Shown piece after piece: positions 34,434 through 46,360 of a stretch of 64,000 nt of DNA. Under the pieces are notes generated by a model, which made no database searches, was not told the origin of the DNA, and saw only the letters and a list, made by a program, of their open reading frames with translations. Source of the stretch: Aaosphaeria pasadenensis (Eukaryota > Ascomycota > Dothideomycetes > Pleosporales). The translations under genes and the position numbers were made by a program. Position 1 is the first letter of the stretch. Every line of letters starts with the position of its first letter. The stretch covers positions 1,302,001 to 1,366,000 of the forward strand of contig JAKLMB010000007.1 in assembly GCA_022813625.1 (NCBI GenBank), given 5' to 3'.

Positions 34434-35167
34434 ATGGCCTGGCGCAGCTCAGGACCCACAAACGAGGCGCTTATCTCAAATCTCAAAAACCATGGCCTCA
34501 TTGAAACTGATAGAGTGAAGAATGCCATGCTAAAGGTACCATTCATATTTCCAAACTTGACTAATGAGATGAGTGCTTATAATGACCCCGTGAACAGGTT
34601 GATCGTGCTCATTATGCTCCATCGTCGCCCTACGAGGACTCTCCTCAACCTATCGGTCATCGGGCGACTATCTCTGCCCCGCACATGCATGCTTCAGCAT
34701 GTGAGTCCCTTCTTCCTTACCTTCACCCCGGGGCGAAGGTGTTAGACATTGGATCCGGTAGTGGGTATCTCACGGCTGTTCTCGCTGAGCTTGTGTCACC
34801 AAATGGAACGACCATTGGGGTAGATCATATTCAACCCCTAGTGGATCTTGCATCTTCCAACATGCGAAAGTCGGATCACGGCAAGTCTCTCCTTGAATCG
34901 GGGCGAGTGAAGTTTGTCAAGGCGGATGGTCGGAAGGGGTGGAAAGAAGGTGCTCCATACGATGCCATACATGTCGGTGCAGCAGCCGCAGAGCATCACC
35001 AAGAGTTAACAGAACAATTGAAGGCCCCGGGCCGGCTCTTTGTACCAGTGGCGGAGGAATGGTCGCAACACATCTACGTTATTGATAAGAAAGAGGATGG
35101 AACTGTGGAAAGGAAGAAGCTCTTCGGCGTGCAGTATGTGCCATTGACGGATGCCCCACCAGAATAG
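34434..35167 (+). CDS. Protein-L-isoaspartate O-methyltransferase
   Basis: Repair enzyme that uses S-adenosylmethionine to methylate isoaspartyl residues in aged proteins, starting their return to aspartate. Two exons, 34434-34535 and 34598-35167, give 223 residues, the usual length. Landmarks: MAWRSSGPTNEALISNL at the start; VDRAHYAP and YEDSPQPIGHRATISAPHMHA, the substrate-binding part conserved in PCMT; and motif I VLDIGSGSGYLTAVLA near residue 82, which binds the cofactor. VDHIQPLVDLA and YDAIHVGAAA follow. An in-frame ATG at 34356 would add 26 residues (PFASTILHPIRGW) that could be a targeting leader; the shorter start matches the family better. Confidence 0.93.
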
Positions 35168-35893
35168 TGATGGCAAAGCCGTGTAACGAATCGAAGCTTT
35201 TCTCAGAGAGTAACACAGCCCATGAATGCTCCAGTGAGACACCCAGTTGTGGCCAAATGATAATTTGAACTATACAAACAATCGAAAAGTTGGGTTAGGA
35301 CTCTGTTCGGACATCTTTTGCTTGGTTAGGCAAGTAGGAGTTATTATCAAAGAATGGATTCTATATACATCAAACACATGGCCGATTTGTAGCACGAATA
35401 CCTTGATTACATACTACCATGAATAAAGCTACTCTCATCCAAAGGGTACAGTATAGACTCTAGCAGCCGTATGAAATTACCCTTAGTGCATGCGATAGAT
35501 TCATTTTGCCTGCAAAAGCTCAATTCCCAACAATCCAGCTGAGCAGTGCTTTCAACAGTTACTACTGAGCAATACTTTATACCCATATTCAAGGCATATA
35601 TGAATGAGTATCTGACCTCACCGTCTCCACGGTACCTTTCACTCAATTTGGCCACTATGCAAATGATGGAATAAAAAATAGTACGACAAGCTCATAGCAC
35701 ATAGCTGGGTTCACGTTTTGAGCATGCTTTTCTCATTATGTGTAATCCTGAGCAATATGACCTCTAGTTCTGATCCATTTCTGTATTATATGTCATGCAC
35801 TCTGTCAACCTACTCGACTGTATTCAATCATAGTACGACAAGAAAGTGTGTCGTGTACACCCAATGTGAAACGGGTGCAATGTACTGAAAAAT
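35168..35893. other. Convergent intergenic region
   Basis: About 725 bases between converging genes, mildly A/T-biased. The minus frame 35407-35655 has no recognisable features. Confidence 0.5.
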
Positions 35894-38521
35894 CTAATAC
35901 ATTTCAATGACGCGGCCCACGAATCCTTCCAGGGCGGCTATACCCTTCTCTCCTCGTTCTGTGCTTCCGAACAATCCAGGACCACCACCAGGTAGAACTA
36001 GGACCTTCGCTTCATCTTCGACAAACTCCTTTGAAGCGATGAATTGGAACGTGACCGTAGCGGCCGCTGATGCGGGTTTCCTTTCAGACTTTCCATCATT
36101 GTCCTCGTCTTCACCGCCGAAACCAAAACCAAAAGCGTCGATTTCATCATCTTCTAGCTCGGTCACGGACGTACTCATGTTATATCTCGTATCAGCCGCA
36201 ACAGATATAACTTTTGCAGATGCCCTCACACTAGCCACGTAAATTACCACAGCAGAGCCCACGCTCAGTGTTCCGACTGCTCTTGCATCATCCCCTGAAA
36301 ATATTACCTCGATCACTTTGGAGCCTTTTGGCTCGCCCTTTGATAGTACCATGCCTTTTCGGATCCTCACAATTGCCGGGCTTACAATAGCCATATCGAT
36401 GGGTGCTATTCCTATGGTCCCGACCTGACCTGCTTGCAAACTCTGTACGGGCAATCGCAGGTTTCGCAAGGAGGTGACACGTACGCGCCGCCACTCTGAG
36501 CGTCGATCATTATGATATGGACCAGAGCGTAATGCCCCTCTATTGAGTGCCCCTGGAAAGGAACGGGATGTTGGAATAGGAGAGACCTTATTAGAGCGTG
36601 TAGGAGGAGTGGTCCCTCGAGCGCTTCCACCATCACTATCGTCGGGGCTTGAATCGAATGGGTAAGGGCCAAGGAGGAGCTCATCATCAATCCTCAATGT
36701 GCCGTGACGGAGGTGTCCACCTATTATAACGGATTGTTCTGAAGACGCAGACTTACTCGAAGCATGCCTAGAGTTTGCGAGCTGATTACCATAGACGTCT
36801 TCGATGTGGAAAAGCGTGTCTGTCACACCAGGGCGATTCCCGAGATCGTCAGGCAACGGGAGATCTCGTAGAAAGGCATGTAGTGTATTGATACCTGTGC
36901 CGTTCACAGAGCTCGTCAGCAGAATAGGGACTATTCCAACGGGTGCCAACTTCAGCTGCTTAGCAAGCTCGTTGACTTCCTGGAAATCGCTCGCGGTGAT
37001 GGTATTTAGATCTCTTCCCGAGGATATGGTAGAAGGTTTGCGAATGATACAAGGCGTTCTTCCAGCAGCCTTGATGGCTGATAGTGCCTTGGATAACATT
37101 TGCTTAAGCCCGCCCTTGGTGGCAAGATCGTATTTTGTGATGAGTAGAACCAAAGGCAGTTGTAAATTCAGGCAGAGTTGTAAGTGAGTATGCGACAGAT
37201 CCACATCTCCTGTCGCTGTACTAGGTGAATCTTGAGAAAGAGGTGGCGTACCAATTCTTCCTATGGAGTCTTCTGGATTGTCTGCAGGGATGCATACTAA
37301 CGTCCAATGCGGATCCCAGCCAACGACACCACGGACAGTAGTCCGATGAAAGCGCGGATGCCCGGCAGAATCAGAAAGGAAGACCAGTCGCCCACCATTA
37401 GCCTTTGCGTGAATTTCGACCCATGAAGAAACATCCCCTGAGCCGTAGTTGACAATATGGGAACCTGCACTTGTTCCATCTGGTTCAAACGCATCGTAGT
37501 AACCTACCAGTTCTTGAGTGATGGAACTCGTCATCCCAGATGCAATCTCATGTCTATGTCGCAAAAGGCTTAGTCGGCTGCTTCCTCGGCCATTGTCTAA
37601 TGTGCCTGTGGTTAAACTACCCAGCAAACTGGATTTACCAGAGCCCGTGGAACCTGTGAGTGATACACGTAATTGTTCAGTAGGGCGGTTCGGTGGAGCA
37701 TGTTCTGTTCCATTGGACGGTTGACCCGGGCGAACGAGCGCTTCGGCCACCCATAACTTTCCACGCTTGACTTGCATTGGCACGGAGTCTCGAGGATAGG
37801 CATCTTCCACCCATTCGCAATCGCCTACCTCAACCATCCTCTGCACAGTCACATTGCACCCAAGACTAGACGCCATTGCGCGGAGAGTGTTAAGACTCTC
37901 CGCCATCTCGTCTTCGGCCAAGCCTACAAATGTACCATCGTCAGCTACACCTATTTCATACAGAGCACCTTTGGTATCTTCAAGATCAGGCGGGAGCCGC
38001 TGAAGAAGGGTCTGTGAGTTTGGGTTTGCTGCATCGAAGAAATGAGGTAGTACATGGTTGGTATTCGAGGGAATATGAACCGAGCATGACTGCTTCAATC
38101 TCCACCGGAGCTGAGTAGTCAATTGTTCAAGACGGTGCTGCCGTGATTCAGAAGTGGAGGCCTGAGGCGTGGGGCCTATGTTTTCAATGTTGGAACGGCC
38201 GGAAGAAGAGGCACCAGTAATATCTGTACGTCGGAGGGAACCGGAGACCTGTCGACCTGTCGATGTACGTATGAAAGACCTCCTCTTTCTTAGGAGTAGA
38301 TGCAATTTATACTCTGTCGGGCCTTCCTGGGGCTCTGGCTCCAATCTGTCAATGCCCACTACATCCAAAGCAACGGACACTGGTGTACTTCTTTGCGGTG
38401 TTCCGGTAGATATTGTAGGATCGTGGATGACTGGAAGGTGGGACCGTACGCCTGGAGGAGGCGTCGCCCATGGAGACGAGACCCGTGGCGGGTCGGGATC
38501 AAATGTGAAAATGGAGGCCAT
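35894..38521 (-). CDS. GTPBP1: GTPBP1/GTPBP2-type translational GTPase
   Basis: Intronless frame of 875 residues related to the GP-1 (GTPBP1/2) branch of the EF-Tu-like GTPases, which in animals act in mRNA turnover and ribosome rescue. The G1 P-loop is GSTGSGKSS at 290-298. TSSITQE at about 331-337 fits the switch I threonine region; G3 is DSAGH (384-388, usual D-x-x-G) and G4 is TKYD (462-465). After the G domain come two beta-barrel domains: VIIGGHLRHGTLRIDDELLLGP, then LQAGQVGTIGI and IRKGMVLS. The family N-terminal part, with LYEIGVADDGTFVGLAEDEM, is present. Ser/Pro-rich extensions at 1-130 and an acidic insertion (EDEDNDGKSE) make it longer than the animal proteins (about 580-670). The function in fungi is little known. 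Confidence 0.88.
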   Translation of the reverse strand: MASIFTFDPDPPRVSSPWATPPPGVRSHLPVIHDPTISTGTPQRSTPVSVALDVVGIDRLEPEPQEGPTEYKLHLLLRKRRSFIRTSTGRQVSGSLRRTDITGASSSGRSNIENIGPTPQASTSESRQHRLEQLTTQLRWRLKQSCSVHIPSNTNHVLPHFFDAANPNSQTLLQRLPPDLEDTKGALYEIGVADDGTFVGLAEDEMAESLNTLRAMASSLGCNVTVQRMVEVGDCEWVEDAYPRDSVPMQVKRGKLWVAEALVRPGQPSNGTEHAPPNRPTEQLRVSLTGSTGSGKSSLLGSLTTGTLDNGRGSSRLSLLRHRHEIASGMTSSITQELVGYYDAFEPDGTSAGSHIVNYGSGDVSSWVEIHAKANGGRLVFLSDSAGHPRFHRTTVRGVVGWDPHWTLVCIPADNPEDSIGRIGTPPLSQDSPSTATGDVDLSHTHLQLCLNLQLPLVLLITKYDLATKGGLKQMLSKALSAIKAAGRTPCIIRKPSTISSGRDLNTITASDFQEVNELAKQLKLAPVGIVPILLTSSVNGTGINTLHAFLRDLPLPDDLGNRPGVTDTLFHIEDVYGNQLANSRHASSKSASSEQSVIIGGHLRHGTLRIDDELLLGPYPFDSSPDDSDGGSARGTTPPTRSNKVSPIPTSRSFPGALNRGALRSGPYHNDRRSEWRRVRVTSLRNLRLPVQSLQAGQVGTIGIAPIDMAIVSPAIVRIRKGMVLSKGEPKGSKVIEVIFSGDDARAVGTLSVGSAVVIYVASVRASAKVISVAADTRYNMSTSVTELEDDEIDAFGFGFGGEDEDNDGKSERKPASAAATVTFQFIASKEFVEDEAKVLVLPGGGPGLFGSTERGEKGIAALEGFVGRVIEMY

Positions 38522-41500
38522 CTGCGCTATGTTACAAATGTCTTTCAGGATTCGCGATTCGTTCGAAGAAATGTCGATAGGATTAAGGATATGGATCGCG
38601 GGGATTCGTAGATGTTCGTTCGATAAATGACCGAATTTCAGTAAACGGTTCGTAAGCCTGGAGCATACAAGACTTTATGGGCGGCATTTTGGCGAGAGTG
38701 GTTGTAGATACTGGGAGATGGTTCGCCCTGACGTGCGAAGCTATATGCCTCTGCGTCTTAATGACCGATGATACCCATGGTGAGAGGAATCGATATGATG
38801 GTCTTGATGTTCGAATAGAAGAAGTAATGTGGAATGAGGGTCAGGCGTAGTCAGCGGTAGACAGTAAAAAGTGAAATGGTGGTGGAGGTGATGGGCAGTT
38901 GGATGTTATGAGGTATCTCAGGCTCATAGGTTGGAGTCAGACACGATGGGTTGGTCCGAGCTCCCCCATTCAAAGAAAGGGAATGGAGTCACAGGTAGGT
39001 ATGCCATCGAGCAGCAGCAGAACAATGATTCACATACGTTCCGTGACGAAACCTAGCTAGACCTTTCCTTCCCATGATTACTCATTTGGAGTATTTTGAC
39101 CCAGATTGCATGGTTGCGTTTGGATTGCTGCTGTGCGCACCATTGCTAAGTGCCCTGGCAGCTTCTGAGCATCTGGGTACCTACCTGGGGTATGTAAAAC
39201 CAAAAGCTCGCGCACCCAAACACCAAACATCCTGCATTTCACTGGCCAACTGTTTGCGACATGTACATAATCAATTCGTCAGAACTACCATAATCACCAG
39301 AGGAATGGAAGAAATCCCTAGCCCCGAGTTTGTAGGATCATGAAGCTCGGAAGGATCCAATCCTCCCGCAGAAACCTCGACGCAGACCTATCTTTCTTTC
39401 TACCATACCTCTACCACGGAGTATAAAACTATGTTCACTGGCACGTTTTCTTTGACTCATACCGTCAACAATCGTGTGAGTCGTGCTGCCTAATGTTCTC
39501 AAAAATGCTAACAGTCACCTTGCTGTTAGCCAAGCATGGAAAATGCTCAATCTTGTCCCAGATCCATTCGAGCTATTTGCAACTGTTCAAAGACAGTATG
39601 GAACTGGCTTGGTGCAGCATTGGGAACACATATCAGTCCTCATGTTAGATCGATTGTTATGGATACGTCAACGTGCCATCATCATACAAGCAAAGGCAAT
39701 GCGTCCTCTATGGACTGCGTCTTAGAGTAAGTTCATGATCACGTTTTGAACACGCTATGCTCAGCTTTAGGAATCTCAGCTGGGGTTCTCATCTTCGACC
39801 CAATGACTGTACTGACCGACCCATGAACGGCAGATGGGTTTCATACATGCAGTGTCACTTCGGTCTCCCCGAAACCTGCTGCACGATGGTTGCCACGGCG
39901 GCTCAGAACACTACTGGTCTCTTTCCTTTTCATCTAGGTAGGCACTAACGAGGCGCGTAGCAAAGCCAGAAGCGTCGCTGACAGCTCCTGGGGTAACTGC
40001 ATCTCATCATGAATCATTCACGGCAGATGACATATGACTCCAATAGTGAGCAACAAGACCACAAGGTAACTAGGCGAGGTCGTGAATGTGCTAAATCTGG
40101 ATTTGATGTTGAAATGAGAAAATTGCGATGAACAGTCGTGGCTTGAAACGTTGCTGACCCTTGCAATAGAATGTGAGATTCCGCCTTGCAATAATCGTTG
40201 GGCAAACGTACTCGACCATCTGATTCAGGCTGCACATTACATAGTAAGTGCTTTACTCTGGATGACCGCAAGGCGAGACACAAATTAATAGAAACCGATG
40301 ACTAATAAATGCGTATGTATTATACGGTATACCTCCGAAAGGGCTGTAGCGATGGAAGAGGGGGACGAGGCTCAGAGATCCGACTCCGACGGTGTCGGTT
40401 TACTGCTTGCAGGTAATCACCCGGCGAAGGCTGAGCACACTGCCCATGCGTCCAGAACCCCGGACACGGTGCATGTCCGATTCTTCTTTGCGATGACCAT
40501 TGGGCAAGTAGCTTGCTAATCCCCACCATCATGGGGGAAAAGAGTCAGTCAAATGCGTCTGATGCAAAAGTATCAACAAGGAAAGGATGCACCTCGACCG
40601 ACTTCCCAGAGCGTCCACAGAGCTGGCTGTACCGTTGCCCTAATGACCACCTCGCCTAAGAAGCGAGTGTCTCACTACCTACAAGTATAGGTATGTATGT
40701 ACACAGTACTTGTATGGAGTAGTACTTGCAGATATGCAGCAGCTGCAGAGAGAAGGGAGGTCATCGGTCGGCCCACGTTTTCCTTGGAAGCCACTTGCAT
40801 GGCAGTCGAACAACAGCAATGCTTGAGAGCAAGTGCCACAGTGTTGGGTTTTCGAACCACGAGGCTGTCTTACCGAATGTCGACAACCTAGTACCGTAGG
40901 ACCAGCGGTCCTGCTTGGGACATGTAATCCCCAGGATTGTGTGTGCGTTAATGCGTGAAGCAAGATGCAATCCACGGAGGCTTTGGTGGAGGATCCGCAA
41001 GCGCAATAGTCTGTCAATCCTCCCGCCTTCGAAGAACATGCCAATGCCTTCCTTCCGCGCTGTCACCCTTCTTTGGATTTGGCGTGTTGTGGCAAGTTCC
41101 TCTAGCCTAAGTGTCGGTGACAACCAACAAGATTAGGACCGTTCACGATTGTTGATCTGACAAGGGGGCGGGGAGCGAGACCAGGCGTGGCGCCGCTGAC
41201 GCGAATAGGCTGCTAAACTACCGTGATGTTTGATTGCGTGCGTCCCCGGCGTCCACAGGGCTGGATAATGGTATTCTGGCAGACGGCGTTGGTGTCACTG
41301 CAGGTTATAGCGTCCCACGAAAGTAATTAAGGTTAAAACGTTCTTTGGCACCCCCGTAGGCCACACTCGAATCACCTGTCCTGCCCTTTTTTTCTCTGGG
41401 TACGAGTAGGATTTCAAGCTTCTTGCATACCAAACTGTCTATTCAGAGCATGTGCGATTAGATTGTCATACGTACGCATAATGATGTCTTAGGATGCAGT

Positions 41501-42686
41501 AACTCGTTCATCTACGCACATACTCTCTAAGGCAGTCCCTCGCACAATGCTCACCGCCCGGCATCTTTCAATAGAAAGGTAAAAGACGTCGAGTATTTTC
41601 ACATCACAAGACGGCTACAAACAGTTCAGCTTACAATACGTGACTACGGATAGCTGTACATCGTATCTATGCAAGTAGTTGCGTACTTATCACGCTGGCG
41701 TTTGTAGACTGAGTGGTGGCATAGTATCTTGGCACGATTGGACAGTGCTTCAACTATCAAGATTCTCCATGCTTGCATTTGACTCGTCGATAGTGTTGAT
41801 CCCGCTATAGTCTCACGCATCGAATGATGGGTCGTTCTTGGCTGCTGCTGCTGCAGGGGACGGTTACGCAGACGGGGGGTATCCTACATACCATTCCACC
41901 GTACCGGCGTTCAATATTTGGAGGGCAGCGTGCACTGGCAGTGTGCCGGTTGATTGCGATACCCAAACCGAACCCTCTCTGCGCCGGTCGACAAGGGTGA
42001 AATCCAAACTTGACTTTGAATGCTGTCCAAGAGAAGACAAAGTTGACAAGAGCTTTTGCGAGGCCATCATCTATGGCCCATGGAGGACACCAGAGAAAGC
42101 CTTTTGTGACACGAGACGCAGCCCTATGCATCTCTGCGTGTCCGTCCCTTTCCGCGAACACAGACACACAGACGCAGTAGTTGATGGAAAACGGGACGGT
42201 GCACCATCATCGAATTATCATTTTACGCACAGCAGACTTACACCACTTACTGCACTAGTGGGGAGGTGATTGCGACCTTGGAATACCTTTCGTACGTATG
42301 AACAGACGAATAGGATAATAGCCGACTGCGCGCCTACCTACTTGTACAGGCTACAGATCACAGGTCTACTCTGTACGATTCGCCCGAAGAGGCGTCCAGA
42401 GTCCAGACGTCCGCGCATCGAACATGCGGTAGATGCAGGAGTTGTTGGGTTGGATCGCCTACTGAAGCCTGCGTCCAACCTCCACCCGTTGCAAGTATTG
42501 TGCACGGTAGGTGCATGTACAGCAGGTGTACCGTGTATGCCTCAACATCCTTCCCGCCAGCCGATTTCCCCGCCGCCCGTCTCGAATTCGTTTGCTGTAT
42601 CCCTGCAAATATCGGGTGGTAAGCCAGTTGAACCAGTACATGGTAAGCACTCTCTTTCGACTGCGGCGCAGCATCTAATCCAACCA

Positions 42687-42714
42687 CCCAGGAGGACCCA
42701 GGAGGACCCAGGAG
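42687..42714. repeat. Tandem 10-mer CCCAGGAGGA
   Basis: Just under three tandem copies of CCCAGGAGGA, the last one diverging (CCCAGGAGCG). In the gene-poor stretch. Confidence 0.85.
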
Positions 42715-44120
42715 CGGTTGGCATGACCGGCTTATACACCGACGTTCCGTTGGCTGCGGCCCGCTGCAGCTTGGGGCAAAAAGGGCGGTCTAGTACAGAC
42801 AATCTCGTACGTTATGCGGTGGTAATTACGTGCCAAGTAGGCGTATTGGTAGGTAGTGTAATTGTCCAATTGCTGACGCTACCTGAGTTGCTCGTGCTAG
42901 ACAATGGCAGTACACGGTCCAGCACATACTACCTACTGTGTACAAGTGCGTGCATAGTCAGAATATAATTCACATAGCCACCTGGTCCCTACACAGTAGG
43001 TAAGGTCCCCAAAGGTTGCAGAGGCAAACATCGCTAGTCTGGGTGCGCTCTACTTACAAGTTACAACAAGTACCTACGGAGTACTTAGCGTAGCATTCGC
43101 TAGACAAGGCCAGGCCAGGCCGTATGCCAGTAGCCAGTAGCCATATCATGCTATCATGCCATACCAGCATCAACATCACATCTACTGTAGCTATGTACCT
43201 ACGTAGATGTTTGTGCACTATACGGAGCACTCCATGCAAAACTATCACTACGCACGCAGCACGCTGAGGCCTCTGGGTGAATGTAGTCATACATTGTCGA
43301 CCATGGCATATGGACGGCTATCTTTCAACAAGAGCCGCGCCACTCATTGTATCGCCGTCCACTGTTGGTGTCTGAGGTTGATATGGTCTACCTGATGATC
43401 TCCCAGGGTCATACTGTCACAGGTATCTCAGAGTCACGCCCCCAGGGCCCGCGATCGGTGCTATGGCCACGCATTGCAATGCTGTGTTGTGCCCGGAACT
43501 ACTCCATACAGCTTGTGGGCAGGCGGACCATGCAGTCCAGCAGACATGACGATGGGTAGAACTGAGGAGAGACAACGTGAGCCAATAACGTACGGTCGTA
43601 AGCTCAAGCTTTGGTCCTTTCTTCACATACGAAGCTTGCAGACAAACGAGAACTGTGTGCGCTACACGACACGAGCCGCCAGCGAAATGAGCATCTTCCA
43701 GCACCAATGCACTAAAACGGCGCAAGCCTATCATCACATCTCAAGTTCTTGCGCATTCGTTCCCCTGTCAGTCATCACATGGACAGTGATGATGTGTGAA
43801 ACCAATTATGTAGAGTGTGGAGAGATGATTGTGAGAAATAAAAATTGACACTGTAAATGCTTCCTTTTCGTGCAGTATCCAACCAAGGCAAGGCACGACA
43901 TGAGACAAGAGGCCACCATGAAGTATGAACTGGGCGTTGGCGCACCCGCCCAACTCGCCCCCATCTCATTTACACGGGTTACACCAATCTTTGCTTGGGA
44001 AGAATTTACCGCGCCTGCCCGATGGAGTAAGCAACTCGCATGGAGTCGACTGCAGTAGTTAGTTGGCACGGTTGGGCAGGTTGGCGACGCGCGCTATGAA
44101 GATGTCAACGGGGGGACACG

Positions 44121-44170
44121 GACACACACACACACAACAGACTACCTACCTACAGCCTACAGCCTACAGT
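44121..44170. repeat. (AC)n and CTAC/CTACAGC short tandem repeats
   Basis: An AC dinucleotide run (44121-44137) followed by CTACCTACCTACAGC-type units to about 44170. Simple sequence, no gene. Confidence 0.8.
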
Positions 44171-44261
44171 AGACTATCTACATGCGACTACTGCGCCCAG
44201 TCCACTACTTCAATGGGTTTAGAGGCCCGATTCCATCTCCATATCATCAAATGTACCGTGT

Positions 44262-44338
44262 ACAACAACAACAATAATACAATAATACTCATCATCATAC
44301 TCCGTGCTAATGACAATACTAATAATGACAATAATATA
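44262..44338. repeat. AAC/AAT-rich low-complexity tract
   Basis: CAA triplets grade into AATAAT/TCATCA/AATGAC units on the plus strand. Confidence 0.75.
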
Positions 44339-44658
44339 GTAACTGTCGTGGAAAGATGATCATTGGCCCCACATGGTCAAGTTTGCCTGGCCTGGCCTGG
44401 CCTTGTGGTTGTGGGCGAGCCAGTGGTCCACCCTCGTTGGGAGTAAATATAGTTCAATCGTTGTTAGTGGGAACCTGATCTTGGTTGAGACTTTGAGAGG
44501 GTGAGAGATTTCGTTTCCACGCTGTCCAGGCAGATTACTACCTCAATTAGTGCACATGGAACGTTTTTAGTATCTACGCAGTAGGCAGTAGGTATGCCCA
44601 TTATCCACTACACACGTCCCTTGGTCCCTCGACTATGTCCCGAGTACATTATACTAAC

Positions 44659-44686
44659 TACCTAGGTACCTGGGTACCTAGGTACC
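44659..44686. repeat. Paired TACCTAGGTACC palindromes
   Basis: Two identical 12-mers, TACCTAGGTACC at 44659-44670 and 44675-44686, separated by TGGG. Each contains the perfect palindrome TACCTAGGTA, and the pair is nearly self-complementary overall. Single copies of the core occur at 16475 and 48495. Confidence 0.85.
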
Positions 44687-45329
44687 TATCCATTGTCATT
44701 ACTCCAGTGACCAGTCTAGCACGCTTGGACAGGCTGCAGGCATCTACAAGTATCTTAGGCTGGTCCGGCAATGCGTAACCGAACACAGACGTTTCCGTCA
44801 ATCAGTGCCCGTTTCTCTCCATTTTCCCCCTTCTCCTCTTGAATAGCATAGCCACGAGGTAGCTCGCATTTGGAAACCCATCGTCATATGTGAACCAACA
44901 TGAGCATTGTGTGCAATCGATTGCAAGATGGCTTCCCAATGCAATTTTTCCATACATTGACAGAAATGCTTCTTTATTGGGAGAGCACCAATGTAGATCA
45001 TGGATAAAACCATGGAAATACCGCCAACTCTTACTTTGCCATGTTGCTTCGTGCTCGGAGATCCCAAGGTGGCCAACGGAAAGGACTTCTTTCATCACAA
45101 ATAGCATGTCATGTCCCCTCATTCCTAAACAGGATGAGGACCCTATACTCAGTAATAATAGTCGGTATACACAGTACAAGTAATTAGTACGAATCGCAAT
45201 CCAAGAGCCCGTAATGCTGTAGCGCCATTTAGCGTCCATGTCATACGATCCCATAAAAAGGAATTACGCGATGGAGATGCGCATCTCTTCCAACAGCAGG
45301 TCGTAGGTACAGATATACACTGTGTGGAT

Positions 45330-45346
45330 GGGTTTGAATCAAACCC
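45330..45346. repeat. Short hairpin, 7-bp stem
   Basis: GGGTTTGAATCAAACCC: perfect 7-base arms around AAT. No poly-U follows on the plus strand, and no function is assigned. Confidence 0.6.
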
Positions 45347-45665
45347 AAGGCTCTAAAGGAAGTGATAGACTCTCTGCTTGTGGCAATGACAACATCGGGT
45401 CGCACAACGTACTGTGTAAAATCAAGACGGAGCAAGGCACTCCACATTAATCTCGGTTTCTCAGCGATCTTGTCGATTGTCAGGCCATTCGTTCATCGCG
45501 TCCTGAAAGCCTAGCGTTACCTGGCAACCCGCAGGGTAAGCAGCCTAGCAGGTCGTGGTCGTCCAAACCCGTCCTAACTTCCATAGTTCCACTATTCCTA
45601 GTGGTTGTACTGTGTAACTTGTAGATTGTAGTAGTGCACCAGGAAAGTTGCCTTTCAGTCTAGAT

Positions 45666-45965
45666 CTATTCAACCTGCGCTCTCGCCTTCCCTTCCCTTC
45701 CCTGGCCCCCTGGACCCTCCGCGGGCTTATTCCCCAAACCCGTATCGTTCAGTCCCTCAAAGAACATTCTCTCATTCGTCCCGTCGGCACCCTTGCGGGT
45801 GATCAGAGCTAGATAATCCATCGCCGCCGATAGAAGAATAGGAAGACGAACGAAATGGGTACCTACAACAACAGATAGTGGGTATTTCGAGTGGCGCTGG
45901 GCCGCAAGCCGGCGGGTGATGGTTTCTATCACTTGAGCCCACACTTTGTCAGATCTCAAGATCAC
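45666..45965 (-). CDS. Weak candidate short protein
   Basis: A 99-residue minus-strand frame. The middle, YPLSVVVGTHFVRLPILLSA and then MDYLALITRKGADG, followed by NERMFFEGLNDTG, looks more protein-like than its surroundings. The tail (GPGGQGREGKARAQ) comes from a CCTTCC repeat. It could be the last exon of a spliced gene to its right (45966-46360) or chance. No family recognised. Confidence 0.22.
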   Translation of the reverse strand: MILRSDKVWAQVIETITRRLAAQRHSKYPLSVVVGTHFVRLPILLSAAMDYLALITRKGADGTNERMFFEGLNDTGLGNKPAEGPGGQGREGKARAQVE

Positions 45966-46360
45966 CTCAGGATTACACGATCAAAGCCACTCAGAAGACA
46001 GACGAGCGGTATACAGGAAATCAAGCACAGTAGGAGAGGAACATAAGAATAGTAAGAATAAAATTGGGTATGCAAAACGCTGCAATAATGGAAACGCCGG
46101 GCCTCATGCATGGTCCTAAGTCTTGTATGGCTGACGTAGCAACATAAAGTGAAAACAAGTTTCCTCCTCCTCTTCCTCCTCGTACCATGGCGTCTTGCTG
46201 CGCATCATCGTTCGAACAAAACCATTATTGTCCGGGGGTGGTTGACCTGCACCCTCTCTTTCTGAACGCCTTTTTAGAGATACGTAAATGCCCATGTGCC
46301 CAGATCGTGACTGCGTGAGCCTGCTAGCGGGCCCGAGCCATGTATGCTCCGGTCCGCAGC

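Larger units (their letters stand above)
38522..46360. other. Long gene-poor region
   Basis: About 7.8 kb in which I can support no gene. Open frames are short (at most 232 codons, 42270-42968) and most lack recognisable protein character. The sequence is not strongly A/T-rich, so it does not look like RIP-mutated transposon remains. It carries simple repeats (42687-42714, 44121-44137, 44262-44338), TACCTAGGTACC palindromes (44659 and 44675), a TACGGAGTA element (43075) and a short inverted repeat (45330-45346). The minus frame at 45666-45965 is listed separately as a weak candidate. Confidence 0.5.

Noticed and set aside
36804..37187. Plus frame of 127 codons within the GTPBP1-type gene
   Set aside because: Antisense shadow of a well-supported coding exon.
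41805..42167. Minus frame of 120 codons overlapping a plus frame of 143 codons (41838-42269)
   Set aside because: Both are open, but neither shows a recognisable domain, a signal peptide or splice context.
42270..42968. Plus frame of 232 codons, the longest in the gene-poor region
   Set aside because: Rich in Pro, Arg, Ser and Thr with no motif, covering the CCCAGGAGGA repeat. The length alone is not enough support.
38522..46360. Transposon remains or a RIP-affected repeat as an explanation for the gene-poor region
   Set aside because: No reverse transcriptase, transposase or terminal repeat seen, and base composition is not skewed to A/T as RIP would cause. Non-autonomous elements cannot be excluded without genome-wide comparison.
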